This document shows positions 43,741-52,820 of a stretch of DNA of 64,000 nucleotides, piece after piece. The translations under genes were made by a program, and so were the position numbers. The stretch is from Pandoraea bronchicola (GTDB lineage: Bacteria; Pseudomonadota; Gammaproteobacteria; Burkholderiales; Burkholderiaceae): positions 1-64,000 of the forward strand of contig NZ_CABPST010000013.1 of NCBI RefSeq assembly GCF_902459805.1, given 5' to 3'. The notes below the pieces were generated by a model. The model was not told the origin of the DNA, searched no databases, and saw nothing but the letters and a program-made list of their open reading frames with translations. Every line of letters begins with the position of its first letter. Positions within the stretch are counted from its first letter, which is position 1.

Positions 43741-44901
43741 ATGAAAGTCCTGTCTATCTTCGGCACGCGTCCCGAAGCGATCAAGATGGCGCCTCTCGTC
43801 ACAGCGCTGGATCGCGAACCCGGTATCGATAGCGTGGTGTGTGTGACCGGTCAGCATCGCCAGATGCTTGATCAGGTGATGTCGCTGTTCGATCTCAAGG
43901 CCAGATACGACCTCGAGGTCATGGTGCCCAATCAAACGCTCAACGGCCTGTTCGCACGGGCTATGGAGCGGGTCGATGCGGTGCTGGAAACGGAACAACC
44001 CGATTACGTGCTGGTTCACGGTGACACGAGCACGGCGTCTGCCTGTGCACTCGCCGCTTTCCATCGCCGCATTCCGGTCGGACATGTGGAAGCCGGTCTG
44101 CGCACTGGCGATCTGTCCAAGCCGTTCCCCGAAGAGATGAATCGCCGGGTGGTCGATTGCGTGGGTAATTGGCTGTTCGCGCCGACTGCGACATCCCGGG
44201 AAAATCTGCTGCGTGAAAATCTGCACGGCCGGATCGCTGTGACAGGCAATACCGTGATCGACGCGCTCGCGACGCTCACCGCCCGCCTGCGTGACGATTC
44301 GCCGCTCGCCGTTGCCGCGGCAGCGCGCTACCCGTGGCTCGACGCATCGCGCCGTCTGGTGCTCGTGACGGGCCACCGTCGCGAGAGCTTCGGCGACGGC
44401 TTCCGCAATATTTGTGCTGCCCTTGCGGAACTCGCCCGGCGCGACGACGTGCAGATCGTCTATCCGGTGCACTTGAACCCGGCGGTGCGCAACGTCGTCA
44501 TGACCGAGCTGGCCGGCTTCGGCAACGTGCATTTGATCGATCCGCTCGACTACGTCGACTTTGTCTGGTTCATGCAGCGAGCGTACGTGATCCTCACCGA
44601 CTCCGGTGGCGTGCAGGAAGAGGCGCCGTATCTCGGCAAGCCGGTGCTCGTCATGCGCGATGTGACCGAGCGGCCGGAAGCGGTGAGCGCTGGCACGGTC
44701 GCGCTGGTTGGCGCGAATCGGGAGCGCATCGTCGAAGGCGTGACACGTCTTCTCGACGATCTGGCGTATCACACGTCGTTCTCGCGACGCCTGAATCCGT
44801 ATGGCGATGGTCACGCCTCGCAACGCATCGTGGCGGCCCTGTGCGGGCGCACCGTGAGCGAGTTCGATCCGAATACCCCGGCTGACAGCCGGGTTCCCTG
44901 A
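43741..44901 (+). CDS. wecB: UDP-N-acetylglucosamine 2-epimerase (non-hydrolysing)
   Basis: A 386-residue cytosolic enzyme converting UDP-GlcNAc to UDP-ManNAc. The N-terminus MKVLSIFGTRPEAIKMAPL is the family signature; VHGDTSTA, HVEAGLRTGD, FPEEMNRR and the C-terminal HRRESFGDG and DSGGVQEEAPYLGKPV are the conserved active-site segments. Length is normal. Position at the head of an nfrB/nfrA-like operon is meaningful because in E. coli WecB is needed for the phage N4 receptor glycan. It probably supplies ManNAc units for NfrB. ATG 43741 matches the family start; the frame upstream is not conserved. Confidence 0.95.
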   Translation: MKVLSIFGTRPEAIKMAPLVTALDREPGIDSVVCVTGQHRQMLDQVMSLFDLKARYDLEVMVPNQTLNGLFARAMERVDAVLETEQPDYVLVHGDTSTASACALAAFHRRIPVGHVEAGLRTGDLSKPFPEEMNRRVVDCVGNWLFAPTATSRENLLRENLHGRIAVTGNTVIDALATLTARLRDDSPLAVAAAARYPWLDASRRLVLVTGHRRESFGDGFRNICAALAELARRDDVQIVYPVHLNPAVRNVVMTELAGFGNVHLIDPLDYVDFVWFMQRAYVILTDSGGVQEEAPYLGKPVLVMRDVTERPEAVSAGTVALVGANRERIVEGVTRLLDDLAYHTSFSRRLNPYGDGHASQRIVAALCGRTVSEFDPNTPADSRVP

Positions 44902-45007
44902 GATCCGAGCGGGTGCCGACGCGATGACTCTCCTGCCGCCTCCGCCAAAGCCGTCCCACTGCGTAACGTCCACCGGCACGGACGAAACGCCAATTCACGG
45001 ATATTTC

Positions 45008-47290
45008 ATGCTGTTGCTCAACACATTGCATGCGCGTCGCCGCACGGCGCGCGACCTCCTCCGATCTTCGCCCGATACCTCGCGTGCGCGGCTTCACCGC
45101 GTCTGTGCGACGGCAGCGGGCACCCTCGCGGTGTTGAGCGCGTTCGCTCCCGCCACGTCATACGCAAGCGCGCTGGGCGACGGCGTTCGCGCGCTTGGCT
45201 CGGGAGCCAACCTGCAGCGCAGTATCGCGCTAGCTGACCTCGGCATTACAACGCCCATCGTTCTCTCGGGCGACGCCAGCCAGGACTTCTATCTGCCTGT
45301 GCCCAAGGGCCTGCCGTTGGCCGACGCCACCGTGGCATTCGACGGTCGCTATCTGAAGGGCGAACCGGGGGCCGCCTCAGTGGTGCTCTCCATCGACGGT
45401 CAGCCGATGACCTCGCAAGCCGTGCCCGACGGCGACGGTCCGTTGCAGCGCAATCTGACGGTCTCGCCGCGTCCGCGCGAGACAGGTTTCGTGCGTTTCT
45501 CGGTGAATTGGCATTCGCGTACCGGCACGTACCGGTGCGAGCCGGATCGCTCGCTGGCCAATTCGGTGACGATCACGCCGCAGACGCGTCTGACCTACCG
45601 CATCGATCAGAAGTCGGTGACAAGTCTCGACGATGCGTGGGGCACCCTGCCAGGCGCTCCCGCGCTGCTCGTCGCATCGAAGACACTGAGTCAGGAAGCG
45701 TTCGACAGCGCCTGGCGTATTGGTGTAGCGCTTGAGCGCAGCGGCAAGCGGGTGGTCGTGCGCGCGCTGCCCGCAGTGGGCGATGTGGTCGACACGCGCG
45801 GCGTCAATGTGCCGACGGCACTCGCGGGTGTGCCGGCTTTCTCCGCGTTGCGCGACAACAGTGCAACGCACAAGTTGGCCAACGACGCCGAACTGGGGGC
45901 GTTGGTCGCGATGAACGCGCCGTCGGTGAGTGGCGATGTCGTGGTGGCAGACGCGGCGCTGCGTGCGCGGCTTGCGGCTGCTTTCGATGCCGTGCAGGGG
46001 CAACTTGCCGGCGACGCCGACGCCGCCGAGGCGTTCAAAACGTGGCGCACCCAACGTGCATCGCTCTCGAACGACGCGCTTGGCGCCAAGCAGATTCGCC
46101 TGCTGGCGATGGGCAATCAGTCGGTGATCGCCGTGGCGGGAGACGCGGGTGCGCAAGCGGCCGGTCTCTTTGACAATTCGTTGCGCCGCCTGATGCTCTC
46201 GAACAACGTCACTGCGCCCATTGCCCATACGCCTGATATCTCCGACAAGCAGGTGGTGCGTCTGTCGAGCCTTGGGGGGACGTCGGATAGTTTCGACGTG
46301 CTGGCGCGAGGTGACTGGACGGTGACGTTCCCGCTGAGTGCAGTGGCATCCGACGGCCGCATGCCCGCCGAAATTTCGCTGTATCTCTCCGCCGCACCCG
46401 GCCCGGCCGCTTCGAAGCCGGTGGCCACGGTGTTCTGGAACGGCATTCTGCTCGCGGCCAAGCAACTCGATGCGAATGGCCGCCCCGAACAACTCAAGGC
46501 GCGTGTGCCGGGTTATGTGCTGGGAGTAAACAACACGTTGCGCGTGTCGGTGCAGCGCCAGCCGTACTCGGCTAATTGCGATGAGATTCCGCAGGCCTAT
46601 CCGGTCAATGTGCTGCCCTCGGCGAGCTACATCCGCCCGGGTCAGGCGGAGCCGGACGGCACCTTTGTGGGCCTGCTTCCGCTCATGGCGGGCAATCCGC
46701 AACTCATCGTGCCGGACCGCTATCTCGAAGATGCGCCTGCCAATATCCGTCGCGTGATCGGTATCGCGGCAGCCAGCGGCCTGTCGCCGTCGCGCGCAGA
46801 ACTGACGGTGGCCGCCGGTGGCAAGAGCGTGAAGCCGGGCAAGCCGTTCGTCGCGATGGAAGTGCCGCTCAACGGGGCCACACCGACGGTGAGCGTGACC
46901 GATCGCAAGCGACTGGAGATCGGCGGCAAGGACGCCAAGTGGCTGGACATCACCGGCCTGCAGAACCTGTCGACGGCGGAAGTGGTGCGCGCGAGCGGCC
47001 AAGACGGTCTGTTGTGGTACGCGATCGGCACGCCGCGCGCGGATGTCGGCGAGCCGTTCCTGCTCAACCGCGGCAATCTGGCGATCATCGGGCCGGCCGG
47101 CCCGGTGGCGTGGATCGACAGCAGCAATCCGGACGCGAGCATGCCGCCGGGCGCGGGCGAGAGCGCGTTCTATGAATGGCGCCGCTATGTGTCGTGGGGA
47201 GTGCCTGCGATTGCCATCGCGCTGCTGGTATTGCTGTTGATTCTTGTGCTGGCGCTGCGAGCCGGTCGCAGGAAAAGCAGCGGCCATTGA
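45008..47290 (+). CDS. BcsB-like periplasmic exopolysaccharide co-synthesis protein
   Basis: A 760-residue protein with an N-terminal signal or anchor (about residues 30-50). Repeated jelly-roll-like regions follow (SQDFYLPVPKGLPLADATVAFDGRYL, GFVRFSVNWHS, WTVTFPLSAVASDGRMPAEISLYLS), and one C-terminal transmembrane helix (AIAIALLVLLLILVLALRAG) ends the chain. This matches BcsB, which in cellulose systems guides the polymer through the periplasm and anchors to the synthase. Here it lies between wecB and nfrB, so it probably serves the NfrB-made polymer and not cellulose. An earlier in-frame start at 44924 is possible. Confidence 0.75.
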   Translation: MLLLNTLHARRRTARDLLRSSPDTSRARLHRVCATAAGTLAVLSAFAPATSYASALGDGVRALGSGANLQRSIALADLGITTPIVLSGDASQDFYLPVPKGLPLADATVAFDGRYLKGEPGAASVVLSIDGQPMTSQAVPDGDGPLQRNLTVSPRPRETGFVRFSVNWHSRTGTYRCEPDRSLANSVTITPQTRLTYRIDQKSVTSLDDAWGTLPGAPALLVASKTLSQEAFDSAWRIGVALERSGKRVVVRALPAVGDVVDTRGVNVPTALAGVPAFSALRDNSATHKLANDAELGALVAMNAPSVSGDVVVADAALRARLAAAFDAVQGQLAGDADAAEAFKTWRTQRASLSNDALGAKQIRLLAMGNQSVIAVAGDAGAQAAGLFDNSLRRLMLSNNVTAPIAHTPDISDKQVVRLSSLGGTSDSFDVLARGDWTVTFPLSAVASDGRMPAEISLYLSAAPGPAASKPVATVFWNGILLAAKQLDANGRPEQLKARVPGYVLGVNNTLRVSVQRQPYSANCDEIPQAYPVNVLPSASYIRPGQAEPDGTFVGLLPLMAGNPQLIVPDRYLEDAPANIRRVIGIAAASGLSPSRAELTVAAGGKSVKPGKPFVAMEVPLNGATPTVSVTDRKRLEIGGKDAKWLDITGLQNLSTAEVVRASGQDGLLWYAIGTPRADVGEPFLLNRGNLAIIGPAGPVAWIDSSNPDASMPPGAGESAFYEWRRYVSWGVPAIAIALLVLLLILVLALRAGRRKSSGH

Positions 47291-47309
47291 GCCGTAGAGG
47301 CGCGTCATC

Positions 47310-49007
47310 GTGATCTCTTCTCTCTATTGGCCCTATCTGGTCGCCGACTACTATCACGCACTGGAAATTGCCGGTGCGGTGGTCGGCGTTGTCATCCTGC
47401 TGTCGAGCATTGACGATCTGTTCATCGATGCCTGGTACTGGGGACGTCAGATCTATCGCTCGCTGTTCATCAAGCGGCGTTATACGCCGCTGCAGGCGGC
47501 GCAGTTGCGCGCCGTGCGCGAACAGCCGCTTGCGATCATGGTGCCGGCGTGGCTCGAGTACGACGTGATTGCCGCCATGCTCGAGAGCATGGTGGGCACG
47601 CTCGAGTACAAGAACTACATGATCTTCGTTGGCACTTACAAGAACGACGAGAAGACGAAGACCGAAGTCGAACGGATGCGCCGACGCTACCGGCAATTGG
47701 TGCGCGTGGAAGTGCCGCACGATGGGCCGACCTGCAAAGCCGACTGCCTTAACTGGATCGTGCAGGCGATTTTCAAGCAGAACCAGCAGCAGCCCGAGCC
47801 TTTCGCGGGCGTGATCCTGCACGACAGCGAAGACGTGCTTCACCCGCTGGAACTGAAGTACTACAACTACCTGCTGCCGCGCATCGACTTCGTTCAGTTG
47901 CCGGTGACGTCGCTCGAGCGCGAGTGGTACGAACTCGTGGCCGGCACCTATATGGATGAGTTCGCCGAGTGGCACACCAAGGATCTGGTGGTGCGCGAGA
48001 GCCTGTCGAAGATGGTGCCGTCGGCGGGCGTGGGCACTTGCTTCTCGCGCAGGGCGCTCGAGGAGCTGGCCGCCGAGACGAACAATCAGCCTTTCAATAC
48101 CGACACGCTGACCGAAGACTATGACATCGGCGCGCGACTGGCGCGGCGTGGCATGAAACAGATCTTCGGCAAGTTCCCCGTCGAATACGTGATCAAACGC
48201 GCCGGACTCTTCGGTTTCGGCAAGGAGAAGGTGTCGACGCTGCGCATGCCGCTCGGCATTCGCGAGTACTTTCCCAACACGTTCAAGACGGCCTATCGAC
48301 AGAAGGCGCGCTGGACACTGGGCATCGGGCTGCAAGGCTGGGCGCAGGTCGGATGGCAAGGATCGCTCGCAACGAAGTACCTGCTGTTCCGTGACCGGAA
48401 GGGGCTGGCGACATCGTTCGTTGCGATCATTGCTTACGTGCTGTTGCTCAACTTCGTGCTGTTCCTGATCGCCGACAAGCTCGGCTGGTGGACGGTCTAT
48501 TACCCGTCGATTTTCCCGCCCAACGGCTGGGTCATGACACTCATGAGCGTGAACGCCGTTGCGCTGGCGTTGCGTGTATCGCAGCGGAGCTTCTTCGTGT
48601 TCCACATGTATGGCTGGGAGCACGCGCTGCTCGCCGCGCCGCGCATGGTGATCGGCAACTTCATCAACGCCATGGCCGCCGCGCGTGCGTGGCGCCTGTT
48701 TATCGTCCACCTGGTTACGGGCAAGCGCCTTGTGTGGGACAAGACGATGCACGATTTCCCATCGACCGATCAGATCACGCAGCAGCGCCAGCGACTGGGC
48801 GAACTGTTGCTGTCTTGGCAGGCCATCGACGAGAGCAAGCTGACATTTGCATTGGAGACGCAAGCACGCGAGGGCCGTCCGCTGGGCGAGATCCTCATGC
48901 AATTGGGTTGGCTCGACGAAGCCACGCTTCACGAAGCCATCTCGTTCCAGCAAGGTGTGGTCGCCCCGCCGCTGCAGCCTAACACCCTCACTTCGGGCGC
49001 GACATGA
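47310..49007 (+). CDS. nfrB: NfrB-like glycosyltransferase with a c-di-GMP-binding MshEN motif
   Basis: A 565-residue inner-membrane GT2 enzyme. Helices flank a cytosolic catalytic domain: HDSEDVLHP is the DxD motif, TEDYDIGARL the TED motif and QKARWTLG the QxxRW motif of processive synthases. The C-terminus (about residues 510-540) reads RPLGEILMQLGWLDEATLHEAISFQ in two halves, matching the MshEN c-di-GMP motif (RLGxxLxxxG...LxxxLxxQ). The family is called phage N4 receptor NfrB. It would polymerise a ManNAc-type chain when c-di-GMP is high. GTG 47310 follows a GTAGAGG site; it overlaps nfrA by 4 bases. Confidence 0.9.
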   Translation: MISSLYWPYLVADYYHALEIAGAVVGVVILLSSIDDLFIDAWYWGRQIYRSLFIKRRYTPLQAAQLRAVREQPLAIMVPAWLEYDVIAAMLESMVGTLEYKNYMIFVGTYKNDEKTKTEVERMRRRYRQLVRVEVPHDGPTCKADCLNWIVQAIFKQNQQQPEPFAGVILHDSEDVLHPLELKYYNYLLPRIDFVQLPVTSLEREWYELVAGTYMDEFAEWHTKDLVVRESLSKMVPSAGVGTCFSRRALEELAAETNNQPFNTDTLTEDYDIGARLARRGMKQIFGKFPVEYVIKRAGLFGFGKEKVSTLRMPLGIREYFPNTFKTAYRQKARWTLGIGLQGWAQVGWQGSLATKYLLFRDRKGLATSFVAIIAYVLLLNFVLFLIADKLGWWTVYYPSIFPPNGWVMTLMSVNAVALALRVSQRSFFVFHMYGWEHALLAAPRMVIGNFINAMAAARAWRLFIVHLVTGKRLVWDKTMHDFPSTDQITQQRQRLGELLLSWQAIDESKLTFALETQAREGRPLGEILMQLGWLDEATLHEAISFQQGVVAPPLQPNTLTSGAT

Positions 49008-51760
49008 AGACGCCTTTTCGCACGCTCGCCCTTGTCACGGCAATGACCTGCTGCTGGTCTGCCGCTCCGTCCCCGGCTCTGGCCCAGGCGTCAGCCACTG
49101 CAGATAAGGCGGCCGGTGAGGCGCCGCTTTCCGGTCAGGCATGGAAGCTTGCCGACCAGGCTTACAAGCACTATCAGGCTGGCCGTTTTGCGCAGGCCGC
49201 GACCTCGGCGGCTGGCGCGGTGCGTCTGCGTCCCGATGTTCTGCGCCTACGGATGCTGCTCATTTATTCGCTGCAACGTGCGGGCAAGCTCGACGAGGCT
49301 CGCAAGGCGGTCGACGATGCGCTCAAGTACGGTTTCAATGCCCCGGCGTTGCGCGATGCGAATACCAACCTGGCGCAGGCTCAGGCAGGGGGACCGCCGC
49401 CGACCGAGGCTTACCGGCGCGGCTTTCCTTTGGCGACGCAGGCCTATTCCGAATACAACGCGCAGCAATACAGCGAATCTGCGGCGCATGCGGAACAAGC
49501 GTTCCGCATCGATCCGTCGCAGGGCGCATGGGCGCTGCTGTGGATCGGCGCCCTCGAGGCGCAGGAAAAGCTCGACGACGGTGTGGCCGCCGCGAACACG
49601 GCGATATCGCTCGGCGCCCCGAACACCTCGGACCTGAAAGCCCGTATCCAGGTGCTCCGCGCGCGCAAGGCCGTCGAACCGGCCAGTCAGGGGTATCAGG
49701 CGATCATCGATAACCGGCCGAGAAACGCCATCCCCTTTGCGAGAGAGGCGGTCGGTCTGGCGCCGGAGGACGATAGTTACCGGCTGCTGCTGATATCGGC
49801 GCTCATGCTCGACAATCAGTTGCAGGAAGCCGAAGACGCTGCGTCCGATGCGCTCAAGCAGAACGACGAGAACACGGTCGCGCTGGAGATGCGCGGGTAT
49901 TTGCGTCAGCTTCAGGGCAAGAAGGCGCTGGCAGATGCGGACTTCGACGAAGCGATCAAGCAAGACTGGCTCGACGAAGGACAAGTCCGCAACGTCCGGC
50001 TGATTGCGGCAGATGCAGCGCTTGCGGGCGGCGATCATGCCCGGGCCATTGCGCTCGTTACGCCGCTTGGCGACAAGGATGACGCCGCGAAGACGCGTCT
50101 GAAGCTCGCGCGCTCTAACAAGCGTCCGCCGTCGCCGCTCACGCAGGTCAATTTCCCGTCGCCGATTCAGGACCCGCGCGAGACACCCTACGGCACGGTC
50201 TACGAACTTCTGCCATATGACACGGTGGGCTATGGAGGACCGTCTGCACAGGCCTACGCCGCGTACGACCGCGAGGACTATCAAGAAGCGATCAAGCAAG
50301 CGCGTCGCGCGGTCGAGCTGGACCCGAAAAGCCCCATCTACCAGAGCCTGTTGACGACGGCACTGGCGGCAGGAAATTCGGCGCAGACGAAGGAGGCGAG
50401 CGATCGGATCGAGAAAGCGCTCGCCGAGAAGCCGGGGGATCCGGATCTACTGATTCAGCGTGGTTATCTGCGTCAACGCGTTGGCGAGCCGGCGCTGGCC
50501 GTGGAGGATTTCGAGGCGGCACGTGCGACGGGCAAGGCACCGCCCGATATTGTGCTTGCCGAAGGGTATGCGCTCTCCGCAGCCGGCCGGAAAGCCGATG
50601 CCGAGGAGACGTTCCGCAAGGCCATCGACGACTACGATGCGAAACACTTGTCGCTGACGCCGGAGCAGCTCTACGACACGCGCAGTGCCATTGCCGACGT
50701 ATCGCGGCAATGGGGGGCAACGGTTTCTGCGGGCTATCGCGGCTCGCGTCCCGCTGGCGGAAGCCTTGGCGGGGCAGCGATCTCGGTGCCCGGCAATGCC
50801 GTATTCAGCTCCGCTGAAGTCTTCTGGCGTCCTCGCGGCTGGTTGAACTCGAACGATCACGCGTTCGAAGTCTACGGTCAGTTGTCGAACACGTTGTACG
50901 ACGCAGGGGGCAACACGATCGCGCAAACGGGTCTCGATCCGTGCAGTCAGGCACCGATCAACATCGATCCGACATCGAACCGCGGCAGCTCGGGCTTTCC
51001 GACGACCGTCGGCATTCTGGGTGTGCGCTTCACTCCGTCGACAGATCTCGGGTTGACGTTCGGTCTGGAGCGCCAGTTCCTGCTCGGATCGGCGACCCGC
51101 TCCGGCACCTTCCAGCCCAAACGCCAGGATCTGCAATGCACGCTCAATCAGAGCAACCAGACGGCGAATTACCACGCCAATGCGGGCAATGGCGGCTGGC
51201 TGGCCTACGCCACCTATGGGTACTACATCGGTAGCGAATTGCGCATGGACAAGCCGAGCTGGTTCACGCTCGAGAGCTACGTGCAGGCGGGTTACTCGTG
51301 GCAAGACCTGCCATCTCAGCTCTGGCTTACGGACAACACGACGGGCGCGGCCGGCACCAGTACGTCGGGCACGGTCAAACGGCGGCAGTATTTCGCGGCC
51401 TTCGAAGTGCGCGCCGGGCAAAGCTTCCGGATGGACCAGATCGACGAACACCTCGTGCTGTTTCCCTATCTGGTGATGGGCGGCGATTGGTTGAGGAACG
51501 CCGATAGCGTGGACGGGCTGCCTATCAATGATCAGGGTTTGCCGCCGCAGGCCGTCAACAGTTATGACCTTCTGGGCAATAGTTCGTCGTGGTCGCTGGG
51601 CGCAGGTGTCGGCTTCAACATCCGTTACTACTTCCGCTCGGACCATTACAACACTGCCAGGTCGTACGTCGATTTCGCCACGCAGTATCGCTTCAGTATC
51701 GGCGGCGGGCAGGCGGATCGGGCGAAGGGGCTATTCATGACCCTGACGCTTTCTTACTGA
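49004..51760 (+). CDS. nfrA: NfrA-like outer-membrane export protein (TPR plus beta-barrel)
   Basis: A 918-residue protein with a signal peptide ending near ALAQ. Residues about 40-560 are TPR-like helical repeats (KLADQAYKHYQAGRFAQAATSAA, YDREDYQEAIKQARRAVELDP, and others). The C-terminal 330 residues are a beta-barrel ending SIGGGQADRAKGLFMTLTLSY, as in phage N4 adsorption protein A. It probably forms the periplasmic scaffold and outer-membrane exit for the NfrB polymer, like BcsC or PgaA. The ATGA overlap with nfrB supports a complex made together. Confidence 0.85.
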   Translation: MKTPFRTLALVTAMTCCWSAAPSPALAQASATADKAAGEAPLSGQAWKLADQAYKHYQAGRFAQAATSAAGAVRLRPDVLRLRMLLIYSLQRAGKLDEARKAVDDALKYGFNAPALRDANTNLAQAQAGGPPPTEAYRRGFPLATQAYSEYNAQQYSESAAHAEQAFRIDPSQGAWALLWIGALEAQEKLDDGVAAANTAISLGAPNTSDLKARIQVLRARKAVEPASQGYQAIIDNRPRNAIPFAREAVGLAPEDDSYRLLLISALMLDNQLQEAEDAASDALKQNDENTVALEMRGYLRQLQGKKALADADFDEAIKQDWLDEGQVRNVRLIAADAALAGGDHARAIALVTPLGDKDDAAKTRLKLARSNKRPPSPLTQVNFPSPIQDPRETPYGTVYELLPYDTVGYGGPSAQAYAAYDREDYQEAIKQARRAVELDPKSPIYQSLLTTALAAGNSAQTKEASDRIEKALAEKPGDPDLLIQRGYLRQRVGEPALAVEDFEAARATGKAPPDIVLAEGYALSAAGRKADAEETFRKAIDDYDAKHLSLTPEQLYDTRSAIADVSRQWGATVSAGYRGSRPAGGSLGGAAISVPGNAVFSSAEVFWRPRGWLNSNDHAFEVYGQLSNTLYDAGGNTIAQTGLDPCSQAPINIDPTSNRGSSGFPTTVGILGVRFTPSTDLGLTFGLERQFLLGSATRSGTFQPKRQDLQCTLNQSNQTANYHANAGNGGWLAYATYGYYIGSELRMDKPSWFTLESYVQAGYSWQDLPSQLWLTDNTTGAAGTSTSGTVKRRQYFAAFEVRAGQSFRMDQIDEHLVLFPYLVMGGDWLRNADSVDGLPINDQGLPPQAVNSYDLLGNSSSWSLGAGVGFNIRYYFRSDHYNTARSYVDFATQYRFSIGGGQADRAKGLFMTLTLSY

Positions 51761-51805
51761 GTCTTCAGGCATGACAGATTTTCATCGATATCGAGGAGTT
51801 GCCGC

Positions 51806-52816
51806 ATGACCCCCAATGCTTCCGAATCCCGCGTGCCGCGACGCATGGGCGCAGGCATGCTTCGCTGTCTGACGGCTTGCGCGATGACGCTGGCCTTCGG
51901 AGCCGCGCTGGCGCAAGACGCTTCGACGCTCATTATTCGCGGCAAAGACAATTGGTTGTTCCCGGGCTGGGGCAGTCTCACGCAGGTGGACACCCGAGGC
52001 ATCGATGCGAATACGGAACTCGTGCGCGAAGCGCGCGACGCGCTCGCCGCACACAACATCAAACTCGAAGTGCTGCTGCTGCCGGACAAGTCGCTGTTCT
52101 ACCAGGACAAGCTGCCCGACGGCAAGGTCATGAGTCCCGAGGTCAAGGCGCGCTACAAGACTATTCTGGGCAAGTTGCAAGCGGCCGGCATCAACACGTT
52201 CGACGATGAGACCATTCTGCGCGGCATCAAGGACGGCGGCCAGGACGTTTACTACCGGACCGACCAGCACTGGACGCAAGTCGCCGCAGATGCCACCGCG
52301 CAGGCGACGGCCGACATGATCCGCAAGGACGTGCCGAATCTGTCGGGACAGCCTGGCACCGGTCTGCCGCTGGGTGGCATGGTCAACGACCGACGTTACG
52401 GCGATCTGGCCGAGCTCTTCATGACGACCGACGAGCGCAAGAAGATCGGCCGCGAGGTGTTTACGGTGCGCCGTCCGTCCGAAGGGCAAAGTCTGCTCGA
52501 CGATGCCCCTGCCCCGGTGCATGTCACGGGACACAGCATGGTGCAGCCGTACTTCGGCTTCCCGCAGAAGCTGTCGAACATTCTTGACCGTCCGGTCTCG
52601 GTCAACTGGAAACCGGGAAATGTGGGGCAATGGGTGATGCTGCTTGAATACCTGGAGTCGCCTGCGTTCAAGCAGACGAAGCCGCAAGTGCTGGTCTGGC
52701 AGATTTTCGAACCAGCTTATTCGCAAGGTCCGGACGCCTCCGGTTTGTGGGACAACGCCTCGATCATGACGCCCGACACATGGCGCAAGCGTCTGAAGGC
52801 TGCACTAGGAAACTGA
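51806..52816 (+). CDS. AlgX/AlgJ-like periplasmic O-acyltransferase (SGNH family)
   Basis: A 336-residue protein with a signal peptide (residues 1-36, ending LAQ). The catalytic set of AlgX/J is visible: D153-Q-H155 (in YRTDQHWTQVA) and Ser244 in TGHSMVQP. AlgX and AlgJ transfer acetyl groups from a membrane carrier to hydroxyls of secreted polysaccharide. It lacks the carbohydrate-binding module of AlgX. It is the first of two such proteins in a row, followed by AlgJ-like and MBOAT genes. GAGGAG precedes ATG 51806. Confidence 0.85.
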   Translation: MTPNASESRVPRRMGAGMLRCLTACAMTLAFGAALAQDASTLIIRGKDNWLFPGWGSLTQVDTRGIDANTELVREARDALAAHNIKLEVLLLPDKSLFYQDKLPDGKVMSPEVKARYKTILGKLQAAGINTFDDETILRGIKDGGQDVYYRTDQHWTQVAADATAQATADMIRKDVPNLSGQPGTGLPLGGMVNDRRYGDLAELFMTTDERKKIGREVFTVRRPSEGQSLLDDAPAPVHVTGHSMVQPYFGFPQKLSNILDRPVSVNWKPGNVGQWVMLLEYLESPAFKQTKPQVLVWQIFEPAYSQGPDASGLWDNASIMTPDTWRKRLKAALGN

Positions 52817-52820
52817 GCAC

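Noticed and set aside
45377-47308. Minus-strand frame opposite the BcsB-like gene
   Set aside because: Antisense shadow of a gene in a co-directional operon; Arg/His-rich composition typical of such frames.
45008-49007. Calling the locus a cellulose synthase operon
   Set aside because: BcsB-like and GT2 proteins resemble bcs genes, but there is no BcsA with PilZ, no BcsZ and no BcsC; wecB, the MshEN tail and NfrA point to the N4-type glycan system.
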